Shown one piece after another: positions 9,097 through 18,355 of a stretch of DNA of 64,000 nt. Numbering within the stretch: the first letter of the stretch is position 1; each line of letters opens with the position of its first letter. The notes under the pieces are model-generated. The model worked only from the letters and a program-made list of their open reading frames with translations, had not been told where the DNA came from and ran no database searches. The position numbers and the translations under genes are program-made. This DNA is from Bacteroides eggerthii (lineage in GTDB: Bacteria; Bacteroidota; Bacteroidia; Bacteroidales; Bacteroidaceae): NCBI RefSeq assembly GCF_025146565.1, contig NZ_CP102258.1, positions 4,000,001 to 4,064,000 on the forward strand. The letters are read 5' to 3'.

Positions 9097-10473
9097 ATGA
9101 AACAATATGACGCTATAATCATAGGGTTCGGCAAAGGCGGGAAACTGCTGGCTGCCGAACTTGCCAACCGCAACTGGAAAGTGGCAATCATTGAACGTTC
9201 CTCACAAATGTATGGAGGAACATGTGTAAACGCAGGGTGTATTCCCACTAAAACGCTGATTCACGAATCGGAACAAGCCGAATGGCTCTACCGGGACAAC
9301 TACGACAGCCAAGCCAAATTCTACACATCCGCCGTAAGCCGGAAAAACAAGCTCGTATCATTCCTGCGGGACAAGAACCACGAGCATCTGAAAAGCTACC
9401 CCAACATCACGCTGTACGACGGTGAGGCATCCTTTATGTCCAACGACACCGTAAAGGTTGCCCATGACAAAAAGGAAATCCTGCTTCAAGGGAAAGAGAT
9501 CTTCATCAATACAGGCTCCACCCCCATCCTGCCCGATGTGGAAGGACTGAATGAAAGCAAGCATGCCTTCACCAGTGAAACGCTGCTCCGGCAAAGCGTA
9601 CTACCCAAGCACCTGCTCATTCTTGGCGCCGGAACCATCGGAATGGAGTTTGCCACCATGTATGCCGGTTTTGGAAGCAAAGTCACTTTATTGGAATCCG
9701 GCAACCGCTTTATGCCCAAGTCGGACCGGGACATAGCCGAATCCATGCTGGAAGCCCTCAAAAGAAAAGGCATTGAGGTACGGCTGAATGTCCATGCACT
9801 ATCCATGTACGACACTGCCAACGGCATGACCCTGACCTATACGGACAATTCCGACGGCACTCCCTACTTCCTGGAAGGGGATGCCCTGCTGCTTGCCACA
9901 GGGCGCAGAGCAATGACCGACGGCCTCAACCTTCACGCAGCCGGCGTACAGACCGACGCCCAGGGGGCTATCGTCGTCAACGGACATCTGCAAACCACCT
10001 CTCCGCATATATGGGCAATGGGAGACGTCAGAGGAGGCGCCATGTATGACTATTTGTCCATTGATGACTTCCGCATCATCACCAACCATTTATTCGGCAA
10101 TAAAAAACGGAATATGGACGACAGGCTTCCGGTGCCTTACGTCATCTTTACGGACCCTCCCTTGGCACACATCGGCACCACCGAAGAGGAAGCCGTAAAG
10201 CGCGGTTACTCGATCCAAGTGTCCCGGCTCCCGGCTGCCGCCATTCCGCGTGCCCGCACCCTGCAACACATAGACGGCATGCTGAAAGTTATTGTCAATG
10301 CACATACGGGCCGCATCATGGGATGCACCCTGTTTTGCGTCGATGCGCCCGAAGTCATCAACCTGGTGGCATTAGCCATGAAAAACGACCTGCATTACAG
10401 TGTCCTGCGCGATTTCATCTTCACACACCCCAGCATGAGCGAAGGATTAAATGATTTATTCAAGGCTTTTTAG
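9097..10473 (+). CDS. RclA-like FAD-dependent disulfide oxidoreductase
   Basis: Class I pyridine-nucleotide disulfide oxidoreductase, 458 residues. The N-terminal FAD-binding motif is IIIGFGKGGKLLA. The redox-active pair is C43/C48 in GGTCVNAGCIPTKT. The NAD(P) domain has LILGAGTIGMEFA, the second FAD motif is IWAMGDVRGG, and the dimer domain ends with the motif FTHPSMSEGLNDLF containing the catalytic-type His. By memory, the GFGK start, the GGTC spacing, PAAAIPRAR and HPSMSE segments match E. coli RclA better than mercuric reductase or lipoamide dehydrogenase. RclA is a flavoprotein linked to reactive-chlorine resistance and reported to reduce Cu(II). The gene lies 64 bases upstream of a metal-efflux operon, which fits a metal or oxidant role. 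Substrate assignment is inference. Confidence 0.85.
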   Translation: MKQYDAIIIGFGKGGKLLAAELANRNWKVAIIERSSQMYGGTCVNAGCIPTKTLIHESEQAEWLYRDNYDSQAKFYTSAVSRKNKLVSFLRDKNHEHLKSYPNITLYDGEASFMSNDTVKVAHDKKEILLQGKEIFINTGSTPILPDVEGLNESKHAFTSETLLRQSVLPKHLLILGAGTIGMEFATMYAGFGSKVTLLESGNRFMPKSDRDIAESMLEALKRKGIEVRLNVHALSMYDTANGMTLTYTDNSDGTPYFLEGDALLLATGRRAMTDGLNLHAAGVQTDAQGAIVVNGHLQTTSPHIWAMGDVRGGAMYDYLSIDDFRIITNHLFGNKKRNMDDRLPVPYVIFTDPPLAHIGTTEEEAVKRGYSIQVSRLPAAAIPRARTLQHIDGMLKVIVNAHTGRIMGCTLFCVDAPEVINLVALAMKNDLHYSVLRDFIFTHPSMSEGLNDLFKAF

Positions 10474-10483
10474 CATCTTGTTC

Positions 10484-10514
10484 TTGGCAGTTAAATGATT
10501 AACCTCTATCTTTG
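10484..10514 (+). promoter_or_regulatory. candidate promoter of the metal-efflux operon
   Basis: The box TATCTTTG at 10507-10514 matches the Bacteroides -7 consensus TAnnTTTG exactly. A TTGG (10484-10487) stands 19 bases upstream, where TTTG is expected. The predicted RNA start is about 15-20 bases before the ATG at 10538. This would make the His/Cys-rich small gene the first cistron of the efflux operon, separate from the rclA-like gene. Confidence 0.5.
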
Positions 10515-10537
10515 CAACCGGTCAAAGACAGAGAGGA

Positions 10538-10945
10538 ATGAAAACGAAAAGGTACATTGCATATTTCCTGTTCTTCATCAGCATGATTATGCTGACAGTG
10601 CCTGTCATTCCCCATCATCATCATGAAGACGGCATGATCTGTATGAAAAACGACCTGCCGTCCGACGGGTGTTGCCACCATCAAGACGCTTGCAACGAAC
10701 ATTGCTGCTGCGATACAGGCTGCATGACCACCCATTTCTTCCAACAGACCCCCAATCCGAACAACAGCGACATACAGCCCTGCTTCGTATGGGTAACCAC
10801 CCTATTTGTGGAACCTCTTCTCAAACTCCCGACCCTGCCCGACGAAACAGGCATAAGGCAAGAGTTTATCTACTTGGAATCTCTGCATGGCACGTTCATC
10901 ACACGTGCCACCGGACTTCGCGCGCCCCCTTCCGTTCTTGCTTAA
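10538..10945 (+). CDS. small His/Cys-rich exported protein (DUF6769-like)
   Basis: 135 residues. A hydrophobic N-terminal segment (about 8-25) is a signal peptide or membrane anchor. It is followed by PHHHHEDGMICM and then a dense cluster CCHHQDACNEHCCCDTGC (about residues 45-63), which gives many potential soft-metal ligands within about 40 residues. The rest is ordinary. It resembles the Bacteroidetes family I recall as DUF6769, found ahead of heavy-metal RND systems; that name is from memory. It is the first gene of the efflux operon, so a periplasmic metal-binding or sensing role is a reasonable inference but unproven. The 113-base gap to the next gene holds two small hairpins (GAAAGGA/TCCTTTC and TGCAAC/GTTGCA). 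Confidence 0.7.
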   Translation: MKTKRYIAYFLFFISMIMLTVPVIPHHHHEDGMICMKNDLPSDGCCHHQDACNEHCCCDTGCMTTHFFQQTPNPNNSDIQPCFVWVTTLFVEPLLKLPTLPDETGIRQEFIYLESLHGTFITRATGLRAPPSVLA

Positions 10946-11058
10946 CCCACATTGCCGAAAGGAACTCCTTTCCCGGCAGGAGAATATATGCAACTTGGTT
11001 GCACGCCACATTCTCTAATTTTGTATTCCAATAACAAGTAAGAATAAAAACAACTATC

Positions 11059-12288
11059 ATGAAGAAATTTATATTCATGGGGGTCATAGGATTGTTCCTG
11101 TTGGGCTCCTGCAATAGTAAGTCCGGTGAAGGACACAACCACGAAACGGAAGAACACGCCCATGCGGGACATGATCACGAAGGTCATGACCATGAGAGCG
11201 AAAACCATGAGCACGAAGGAGCCGGCCACGAGCACGAGCATGCTGCGGAAGCTGCCGCCGGCCATAGCGACGAAATCATATTGCCTCCGGCTAAGGCGCA
11301 GGCCGCCGGCGTGGAGACGAGCATCATCGAGCCGGGTACTTTCAATCAGGTGATTAAGACCAGCGGCCGGGTTATGGCTGCACAAGGCGACGAGAGTGTT
11401 GCCGTAGCCACTGTGGCCGGTGTCGTTTCTTTCCATGGAAAAGTAATAGAGGGCATGAGCATCAGCAAAGGCACTCCCCTCGTAGTGCTTTCGTCCAAGA
11501 ATATGGCAGACGGAGATCCCGTACAAAGAGCGCGGATTGCCTACGAAACAGCCAAGAAGGAATACGAACGGATGAAAGAACTGCTTCCCAACAAAATCGT
11601 TTCGGAAAAAGACTTCGCCCAAGCCCGGCAGACCTATGAGAATGCCCGCATCAGCTATGAAGCCGTTGCCCAAAACCATTCGGCACAGGGTCAGGCCATC
11701 CCCTCTCCTATCAGTGGATACGTAAAAAGCCTCTTAGTGAAGGAGGGTGACTATGTCACAGTGGGCCAACCGCTTGTAAGCGTAACCCAAAACCGCAAAT
11801 TATTCCTGCGTGCCGATGTTTCGGAAAAATATTATCCTTATCTCCGCACAATCGGCTCTGCCAACTTCTGCACTCCTTATAACAATAAGGTATATACGCT
11901 AAAGGAACTGAACGGACGCCTGCTTTCTTATGGGAAAGCATCGGGCGAAAACAGCTACTACGTGCCCGTCACCTTTGAATTTGACAATAAAGGAGATATC
12001 ATCCCCGGTTCTTTTGTAGAAATATTCCTGCTCTCCTCCCCCATGGAGAATGTTATTTCACTTCCCCACACAGCCTTGACCGAAGAACAAGGCAGCTTCT
12101 TCGTCTATCTGCAAATAGATGAAGAAGGATACAAAAAACAACCCGTCACTCTCGGAGCCGACAACGGCGAAAAGGTGCAAATCCTTTCGGGCGTCAAAGC
12201 CGGTGACAAGGTAGTGACCCAAGGCGCATACCAAGTCAAACTTGCCGGCGCCACCAATGCAATTCCGGCACACAGCCACGAACACTAA
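11059..12288 (+). CDS. RND efflux periplasmic adaptor, CusB/CzcB family, His-rich lipoprotein
   Basis: Membrane-fusion subunit linking the inner-membrane RND pump to the outer-membrane channel. 409 residues. The lipobox LLGSC (Cys near residue 19) is followed by a long His/Glu-rich segment (about 25-72, many HDHE and HEHE repeats) likely to bind metal in the periplasm. The barrel-sandwich and helical-hairpin parts follow (VAVATVAGVVSFHGKVIEGMSISKGTPLVVLSS; EYERMKELLPNKIVSEKDFAQARQTYENARISYEA; SPISGYVKSLLVKEGDYVTVGQPLVSV). The C-terminal membrane-proximal domain ends in a short His run. It lies 22 bases before the pump gene. The His-rich arm points to a divalent metal such as Zn, Co, Ni, Cd or Cu; the sequence alone does not decide which. 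Confidence 0.92.
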   Translation: MKKFIFMGVIGLFLLGSCNSKSGEGHNHETEEHAHAGHDHEGHDHESENHEHEGAGHEHEHAAEAAAGHSDEIILPPAKAQAAGVETSIIEPGTFNQVIKTSGRVMAAQGDESVAVATVAGVVSFHGKVIEGMSISKGTPLVVLSSKNMADGDPVQRARIAYETAKKEYERMKELLPNKIVSEKDFAQARQTYENARISYEAVAQNHSAQGQAIPSPISGYVKSLLVKEGDYVTVGQPLVSVTQNRKLFLRADVSEKYYPYLRTIGSANFCTPYNNKVYTLKELNGRLLSYGKASGENSYYVPVTFEFDNKGDIIPGSFVEIFLLSSPMENVISLPHTALTEEQGSFFVYLQIDEEGYKKQPVTLGADNGEKVQILSGVKAGDKVVTQGAYQVKLAGATNAIPAHSHEH

Positions 12289-12310
12289 TAATAATTATGA
12301 GTTTTGAATT

Positions 12311-15300
12311 ATGTTGAACAAGATTATACATTTCTCCCTTCAGAACCGAATATTGGTGCTGGTGGCATCCGTATTGCTACTGATTGGCGGTACATATACT
12401 GCAATGCATACGGAAGTGGATGTGTTCCCCGACCTGAATGCCCCGACCGTAGTTATCATGACCGAAGCCAACGGTATGGCAGCCGAAGAAGTGGAACAGT
12501 TGGTCACCTTCCCGGTGGAGACTGCCGTAAACGGTGCGACAGGAGTACGCCGCGTACGCTCTTCCTCTACAAACGGGTTTTCCGTCGTATGGGTTGAATT
12601 TGACTGGGAAACGGACGTTTATCTGGCACGCCAGATTGTCAGCGAGAAACTGGCTGTCGTCAGCGAATCGCTCCCCTCTAATGTGGGCAAGCCTACCCTC
12701 GGACCGCAATCGTCTATCTTAGGCGAGATGCTGATTGTGGGGCTGACTGCGGACTCTACTTCCATGCTCGACCTGCGCACCATAGCAGACTGGACAATCC
12801 GTCCGCGCCTCCTTTCTACCGGCGGTGTGGCGCAAGTGGCCGTACTGGGTGGCGATATTAAAGAATACCAGATACAACTCGATCCGGAACGGATGCGTCA
12901 TTACGGCGTGACTCTCACAGAAGTGATGAACGCTACGCGCGAAATGAACCTGAATGCCAATGGCGGCGTGCTTTATGAATACGGAAACGAATACATCGTA
13001 CGCGGAGTGATCTCCACCGACCGGGTGGAACAACTTGCCAAAACAACAGTCAAGCTGCAAGGCGGTGACACCTCATCCGCTTCCCCGGCCTCAATGCCCG
13101 ACGTTCCCGTCCTGCTGGAAGACATTGCAGACGTACGCATCGGAGCCAAACTGCCGAAACTGGGCACAGCTTCCGAACGCGGGAAACCTGCCGTACTGCT
13201 GACCGTAACCAAACAGCCGGCCACAAGTACCCTTGAGCTGACCGACAAGTTGGAAACCTCCCTGAAAGACCTGCAGAAGAACCTGCCGCCTGACGTAAAA
13301 GTCAGCACCGACATCTTCAGGCAAAGCCGCTTCATTGAAAGTTCCATCGGCAACGTGCAGAAGTCATTGTTCGAAGGAGGTATCTTCGTCGTCATCGTCC
13401 TGTTCCTGTTCCTCGCCAACGTGCGGACCACTGTCATCTCATTGGTCACACTTCCCCTGTCACTGATAGCCTCACTGCTGGCATTACACTACATGGGCTT
13501 CACAATCAACACAATGAGCCTCGGAGGTATGGCCATCGCCATCGGCTCGCTGGTAGATGATGCCATCGTAGATGTGGAGAACGTGTACAAACGATTGCGG
13601 GAGAACCGTATGAAACCGCAGGAAGAGCGTCGGCCCATACTGGAAGTTGTATTCAACGCCTCTAAAGAAGTGCGTATGCCCATACTGAATTCCACACTCA
13701 TCATCGTGGTAAGTTTCGTTCCGCTGTTTTTCCTCAGCGGCATGGAGGGCAGGATGCTCGTACCGCTGGGCATCGCCTTCATCGTGGCACTGGCAGCTTC
13801 CACCGTCGTAGCCTTGACGGTGACGCCTGTACTGTGCTCCTACCTGCTGGGCAAGGAAAAGATAAAAGATGAAAAACGCTCCACCGGAGACTCACCCGTA
13901 GCACGTAAAATGAAAGAGTGGTATGGCGCAGCGCTAACCTTCGTATTGGGACATAAAAAGAGCGTATTGGGCGGAACTATCGGCCTGTTTGTGATAGCAC
14001 TCGCCTGCTTCTTCACACTGGGACGCTCCTTCCTGCCGCCATTCAACGAAGGCTCCTTCACGATCAACATATCATCCCTGCCGGGCATCTCATTGGAAGA
14101 AAGCGACAAGATAGGCCATCGCGCCGAAGAATTGCTTCTTACCATCCCCGAAATCCAGACCGTAGCCCGCAAGACAGGGCGTGCCGAACTGGACGAACAT
14201 GCTTTAGGCGTCAACGTTTCGGAGATCGAAGCCCCGTTTGAGTTGAAAGACCGCTCGCGCAGCGAACTGGTGGCCGACGTACGTGAAAAACTGGGTACGA
14301 TTGTCGGTGCTAACGTGGAAATCGGCCAGCCTATCAGCCACCGCATCGATGCCATGCTGTCCGGAACGAAAGCAAACATAGCCATCAAGCTGTTCGGTGA
14401 CGATTTGAACCGCATGTTCTCCTTGGGCAATGAAATAAAAAACAGCATTCAGGACATCCCCGGCATTGCCGATTTGAATGTAGAGCAGCAGATTGAACGC
14501 CCGCAGCTCATCATCTCGCCCAAGCGGGAAGTACTTGCCAAATACGGCATCTCATTGCCGGAGTTTTCGGAGTTCGTCAATGTGTGCCTTGCAGGCGAAT
14601 CCGTATCCCAAGTGTACGAGAAAGGAAAGAGCTTCGACCTCACCGTACGCGTCAAGGATGACTTGAGGGATGAGATGGAAAAGATACGCAACTTAATGAT
14701 TGATACCGGCAACGGACAAAAAATACCGTTGAACTACGTAGCGGACATACGTTCGGCAATGGGCCCGAATACAATCAGCCGCGAAAACGTAAAACGTAAA
14801 ATCGTGATCTCCGCCAACGTTGCCGACCGCGACCTGCGTAGTGTGGTGAACGATATACAAGAGCGCGTAGACAAACAAATCAAACTGCCCGAAGGCTACC
14901 ACATCGAATACGGCGGCCAGTTTGAAAGCGAACAGGCTGCAAGCCGCACACTGGCATTGACGTCATTCATGTCTGTCGTTGTGATATTCTTGCTGCTGTA
15001 TCACGAGTTCCGCAGTGTCAAGGAAAGTGCAATCATCCTTATCAACCTGCCTTTGGCACTGATTGGCGGCGTGTTTGCCCTGCTCATCACCACAGGGGAA
15101 ATCAGCATTCCTGCCATCATCGGTTTCATCTCCTTGTTCGGCATCGCCACCCGAAACGGCATGTTGCTGATCAGCCATTACAACCACTTGCAAAAGGAAG
15201 AGGGCTACGGAGTGTACGACAGTGTGATACGCGGTTCGTTGGATCGCTTGAATCCTATTCTGATGACAGCCCTGTCCAGTGCACTGGCACTGATCCCGCT

Positions 15301-15454
15301 GGCACTCAGCGGCGACCTTCCCGGCAATGAAATACAAAGCCCTATGGCGAAAGTTATTTTGGGAGGACTGCTTACCTCTACCTTCCTGAATGGCTTCATC
15401 ATTCCGATTGTCTATCTGATGATGCATGGGAAGAAGAAAGTGACAAACGAATAA
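12311..15454 (+). CDS. heavy-metal efflux RND pump, CusA/CzcA family
   Basis: Proton-driven inner-membrane transporter of 1047 residues with the usual RND layout: one N-terminal transmembrane helix (IHFSLQNRILVLVASVLLLIGGTY), a large periplasmic porter loop, a helix group, a second periplasmic loop and the last helix group. Family marks include FPDLNAPTVVIMTEANGMAAEEVEQLVTFPVE near the N-terminus, the transmembrane-4 motif GSLVDDAIVDVENVYKRL with acidic residues inside the membrane for proton relay, and FISLFGIATRNGMLLISHY in the C-terminal half. The transmembrane-4 motif is not the classical Cu/Ag (CusA) form I recall and has an extra Asp, so the metal is left open. Operon with the adaptor upstream and the channel downstream (20-base gap). 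Confidence 0.93.
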   Translation: MLNKIIHFSLQNRILVLVASVLLLIGGTYTAMHTEVDVFPDLNAPTVVIMTEANGMAAEEVEQLVTFPVETAVNGATGVRRVRSSSTNGFSVVWVEFDWETDVYLARQIVSEKLAVVSESLPSNVGKPTLGPQSSILGEMLIVGLTADSTSMLDLRTIADWTIRPRLLSTGGVAQVAVLGGDIKEYQIQLDPERMRHYGVTLTEVMNATREMNLNANGGVLYEYGNEYIVRGVISTDRVEQLAKTTVKLQGGDTSSASPASMPDVPVLLEDIADVRIGAKLPKLGTASERGKPAVLLTVTKQPATSTLELTDKLETSLKDLQKNLPPDVKVSTDIFRQSRFIESSIGNVQKSLFEGGIFVVIVLFLFLANVRTTVISLVTLPLSLIASLLALHYMGFTINTMSLGGMAIAIGSLVDDAIVDVENVYKRLRENRMKPQEERRPILEVVFNASKEVRMPILNSTLIIVVSFVPLFFLSGMEGRMLVPLGIAFIVALAASTVVALTVTPVLCSYLLGKEKIKDEKRSTGDSPVARKMKEWYGAALTFVLGHKKSVLGGTIGLFVIALACFFTLGRSFLPPFNEGSFTINISSLPGISLEESDKIGHRAEELLLTIPEIQTVARKTGRAELDEHALGVNVSEIEAPFELKDRSRSELVADVREKLGTIVGANVEIGQPISHRIDAMLSGTKANIAIKLFGDDLNRMFSLGNEIKNSIQDIPGIADLNVEQQIERPQLIISPKREVLAKYGISLPEFSEFVNVCLAGESVSQVYEKGKSFDLTVRVKDDLRDEMEKIRNLMIDTGNGQKIPLNYVADIRSAMGPNTISRENVKRKIVISANVADRDLRSVVNDIQERVDKQIKLPEGYHIEYGGQFESEQAASRTLALTSFMSVVVIFLLLYHEFRSVKESAIILINLPLALIGGVFALLITTGEISIPAIIGFISLFGIATRNGMLLISHYNHLQKEEGYGVYDSVIRGSLDRLNPILMTALSSALALIPLALSGDLPGNEIQSPMAKVILGGLLTSTFLNGFIIPIVYLMMHGKKKVTNE

Positions 15455-15474
15455 ATGACTTAAAAACAGAACGT

Positions 15475-16704
15475 ATGAAACAAATATTTATACTCACCGC
15501 CGCCCTCCTCACCTGTATGGGGATGAGGGCGCAGGATACGGGCATCGACTCCGTACTTCGCCAGATAGAGGCGAACAACAAGGAGCTGCAGGCCAACGCA
15601 CAACTTATCTCTTCGCAGAAGTTAGAGAATAAGGCAGAGAACAACCTGCCCGATCCCACCCTTTCGTATGCCCATCTCTGGGACTCCAAAAACAGTGATG
15701 AGACCGTAGGAGAAATGGTTGTTTCCCAAAGCTTCGATTTTCCGACCCTATACGTAACAAGGGGAAAGATGAACCGCCTGAAAACCGGAGCTTTAGATGC
15801 ACAGGCGGCAACCATGCGTCAGCAGATATTACTGCAAGCCAAAGAAGTATGTCTGGACATCATCATGTTGCAACAACAGCAGGAATTGCTCAATGCCCGG
15901 CTGAAGAATGCAGAGGAACTGGCCGCTATGTATGCCCAAAGACTGTCCAACGGGGATGCCAATGCTCTGGAGACCAATAAAATAAACTTGGAACTGCTGA
16001 ATGTACGCACCGAATCGCGTATGAACAGTACAGCATTGAACAACAAAATCAAAGAACTGCTGGTGCTTAACGGGAACCAGCCGCTTACTCCCGGCAACAA
16101 CTTGTCCGAAAATCCGGCAATACCCACAGCCCAAGCCCTCGGCCTGACGGACTATCCCATAGTTCCACTGCCTGCCGATTTCTATCAGGTATGTAATGAG
16201 CAACTGGCAGCCGACCCTTCCTTGCAATCGTTCGACAATGAGAGTGCCGCCGCCCGCAAGTTCATTTCGGCAAGCAAACAAGGCTGGCTGCCGAAACTGG
16301 AATTGGGCTACCGCCGCAATACCGAATCAGGACATCCGCTGAACGGTGTTGTAGTAGGTTTCTCCTTCCCTCTCTTTGCCAATAAAGGAAAGGTAAAGAT
16401 TGCCAAAGCACAAGCCATGAACATCGATTTCCAAAAAGACAATGCAAAAGTAAAAGCAAGTTCCGAGTTGTGGCAGCTCTACGAAGAAGCCCGCAACCTG
16501 AATGTATCTATGCAGGAATACAAAGAGACCTTCCAAGACCAGCAGGACCTGACTTTGCTGAAGCAAGCTCTTGCAGGCGGACAAATCAGCATGATAGAGT
16601 ACTTCGTTGAAGTGTCGGTGGTTTATCAAAGCAAAACAAACCTTTTGCAACTGGAGAACCAATACCAGAAGGCAATGGCCCGGATATACAAAAATGAACT
16701 TTGA
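15475..16704 (+). CDS. TolC family outer-membrane channel of the metal-efflux system
   Basis: Outer-membrane efflux protein of 409 residues with a cleavable signal peptide (LTAALLTCMGMRAQ). It consists mostly of long amphipathic helices typical of the TolC tunnel (QAATMRQQILLQAKEVCLDI; LLNARLKNAEELAAMYAQRL; AMNIDFQKDNAKVKASSELW), with barrel-like strands near GVVVGFSFPLFANKGKVKIAKA. Length and context match the CusC/CzcC-like subunits of Bacteroidetes. It is the last gene of the operon and converges with the methyltransferase gene 27 bases away. No strong terminator hairpin is visible between them. Confidence 0.9.
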   Translation: MKQIFILTAALLTCMGMRAQDTGIDSVLRQIEANNKELQANAQLISSQKLENKAENNLPDPTLSYAHLWDSKNSDETVGEMVVSQSFDFPTLYVTRGKMNRLKTGALDAQAATMRQQILLQAKEVCLDIIMLQQQQELLNARLKNAEELAAMYAQRLSNGDANALETNKINLELLNVRTESRMNSTALNNKIKELLVLNGNQPLTPGNNLSENPAIPTAQALGLTDYPIVPLPADFYQVCNEQLAADPSLQSFDNESAAARKFISASKQGWLPKLELGYRRNTESGHPLNGVVVGFSFPLFANKGKVKIAKAQAMNIDFQKDNAKVKASSELWQLYEEARNLNVSMQEYKETFQDQQDLTLLKQALAGGQISMIEYFVEVSVVYQSKTNLLQLENQYQKAMARIYKNEL

Positions 16705-16731
16705 CCGTAATGAAGGGAGGCGCGATCAGAA

Positions 16732-18210
16732 TCAATCACTAATCCCCCTCACCTTCTCCGGCAAATAACCGCTGCGAATACGCCATTCCTGCGGATAAAG
16801 ATTGTTGGCGCGGTTGCCGATATTCTTAACAAAGCCGAGAGGTATATCCTTATATGTGAGTAAAACCACACCGCGAGGGGCTGCATCCGAAAGGGTGACA
16901 GCCTCTTTCCGTAAATATGCAATGGCCTGTCCGTAGGAGATTTCTTCGCGAGGGAAAGCATCCGGCCCCAATATCCGGCTCATCGCCAACGCATGATTGG
17001 GAATCCAGTCTTTTCCTTTTTGCTCGGCTATCCCTACCCCTGCCTGCACGATGCGCAATGACGACTGCAATGCCGACAATTCAGGAAGATAGCATTTAGG
17101 GAAAGCACTGACACTGCCGTCGCTCTGAATAAACTCATACTCATCCAAAGCCGGAATCCAATTCCGGAATACAGATAACTGCTCTTTCGAAAGTCCCGGA
17201 GTTTTCATCCCTTTTCCCTGAGATTTCCTACCCTTTCCCTTGGCGTTTTCCCCCCTCACTCCCGGAGTTACGGAAACTTTTCCCCGGACAGACAAGCGCT
17301 CATCCCAAGCCTTACGGCTACTCATACCCGGTTTTCGGAGAACAGCCATAAAGAAGCCTTCGCCTTTCGTCTTATAAGGTAAAAAGCGGTAGACGGGAAA
17401 ATGTTCTCCCGGCAACAGGTTGCCCGTTATGTTCCAATCTTCTGCAACATCAAGCGGAAGCACCTCTGCACCAAACTCATCCCTTATCCAACGGATATTT
17501 TCTTCATTTTCCTTCGTATTATAGGTACAAGTACTATATATCAGGATGCCACCCGGCTTGAGGCAAGGCCAGATGTCCGAAATAATTCTTCGCTGACGAC
17601 GCCAGCAAACTTCTACATTCTCCAAACTCCATTCGCTTACCGCCACAGGGTCTTTACGGAACATCCCTTCACCGGAGCAGGGCACGTCCGTCAATATTAT
17701 GTCAAAGAGATCTTTCAACGGCGTAAAGTCCGACGGATCGTTATTGGTGACCACAACACCGGTGTGCCCCCATTTTGCCAAGTTCTCGGAAAGTATTTGA
17801 GAACGGTTACGAATGACTTCATTGGCTATCAGCAAACTGTTTTCGGGAAGAATGCTGCGGACATGCGTCGACTTACCACCCGGAGCTGCGCAAAGGTCAA
17901 GCATTACCGCCGGCTCCTCACCCCAATGTTGCCTCAAGACCTGCTCCACAAACATGGACGAAGCTTCCTGCACATAATAGCAACCCGCATGAAACAAAGG
18001 ATCGAAAGTAAACGTCAGGCGTTCTTTAAGATAAAAACCGGAAGCACACCAGGGAACTTCATCCTCCCCAAGCTGAAAAGCAAACGGCTTCAACGGATTC
18101 AACCGGATGCTGACAGGTTGCTCCGACTCCAAAGCCGCCGTCAATCTCATATAATCCTCATCTCCCAAAAGATTGCGGGTATAGTCTGTAAATAAAACAG
18201 GTAATTCCAT
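16732..18210 (-). CDS. rRNA (cytosine-C5) methyltransferase, NOL1/NOP2/Sun (RsmF-like) family
   Basis: S-adenosylmethionine-dependent RNA m5C methyltransferase of 492 residues. The SAM site is MLDLCAAPGGKSTH (about 103-116). The two family cysteines are C178 in TDVPCSGEGMFRKD (nucleophile motif with PC) and C228 in YSTCTYNTKENEENI. After the catalytic domain comes a basic low-complexity linker (GRKSQGKGMKTPGLSK, about 325-345) and a C-terminal domain of about 130 residues with a PUA-like end (RGVVLLTYKDIPLGFVKNIGNRANNLYP), the layout of E. coli RsmF, which modifies 16S rRNA. The exact target base here is inference. Monocistronic on the minus strand; a TATCTTTG box at 18232-18239 may be its -7 element. 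Confidence 0.9.
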   Translation of the reverse strand: MELPVLFTDYTRNLLGDEDYMRLTAALESEQPVSIRLNPLKPFAFQLGEDEVPWCASGFYLKERLTFTFDPLFHAGCYYVQEASSMFVEQVLRQHWGEEPAVMLDLCAAPGGKSTHVRSILPENSLLIANEVIRNRSQILSENLAKWGHTGVVVTNNDPSDFTPLKDLFDIILTDVPCSGEGMFRKDPVAVSEWSLENVEVCWRRQRRIISDIWPCLKPGGILIYSTCTYNTKENEENIRWIRDEFGAEVLPLDVAEDWNITGNLLPGEHFPVYRFLPYKTKGEGFFMAVLRKPGMSSRKAWDERLSVRGKVSVTPGVRGENAKGKGRKSQGKGMKTPGLSKEQLSVFRNWIPALDEYEFIQSDGSVSAFPKCYLPELSALQSSLRIVQAGVGIAEQKGKDWIPNHALAMSRILGPDAFPREEISYGQAIAYLRKEAVTLSDAAPRGVVLLTYKDIPLGFVKNIGNRANNLYPQEWRIRSGYLPEKVRGISD

Positions 18211-18355
18211 GTGTGCGCTATTTTAAGTACGCAAAGATAACATAAATATTCGGCGGCCGATAGTAGCTATTTTAAAAAAAATATCGTCTCTTTGCAACTT
18301 TCTAAATGATTGGGCACGTCTAACACACAAAGAAATTAATAAAATAAAAAATAGC

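Noticed and set aside
12311..15454. Assigning the RND pump specifically to Cu/Ag (CusA)
   Set aside because: The transmembrane-4 motif GSLVDDAIVDVEN differs from the Cu/Ag form and the His-rich adaptor would fit several divalent metals.
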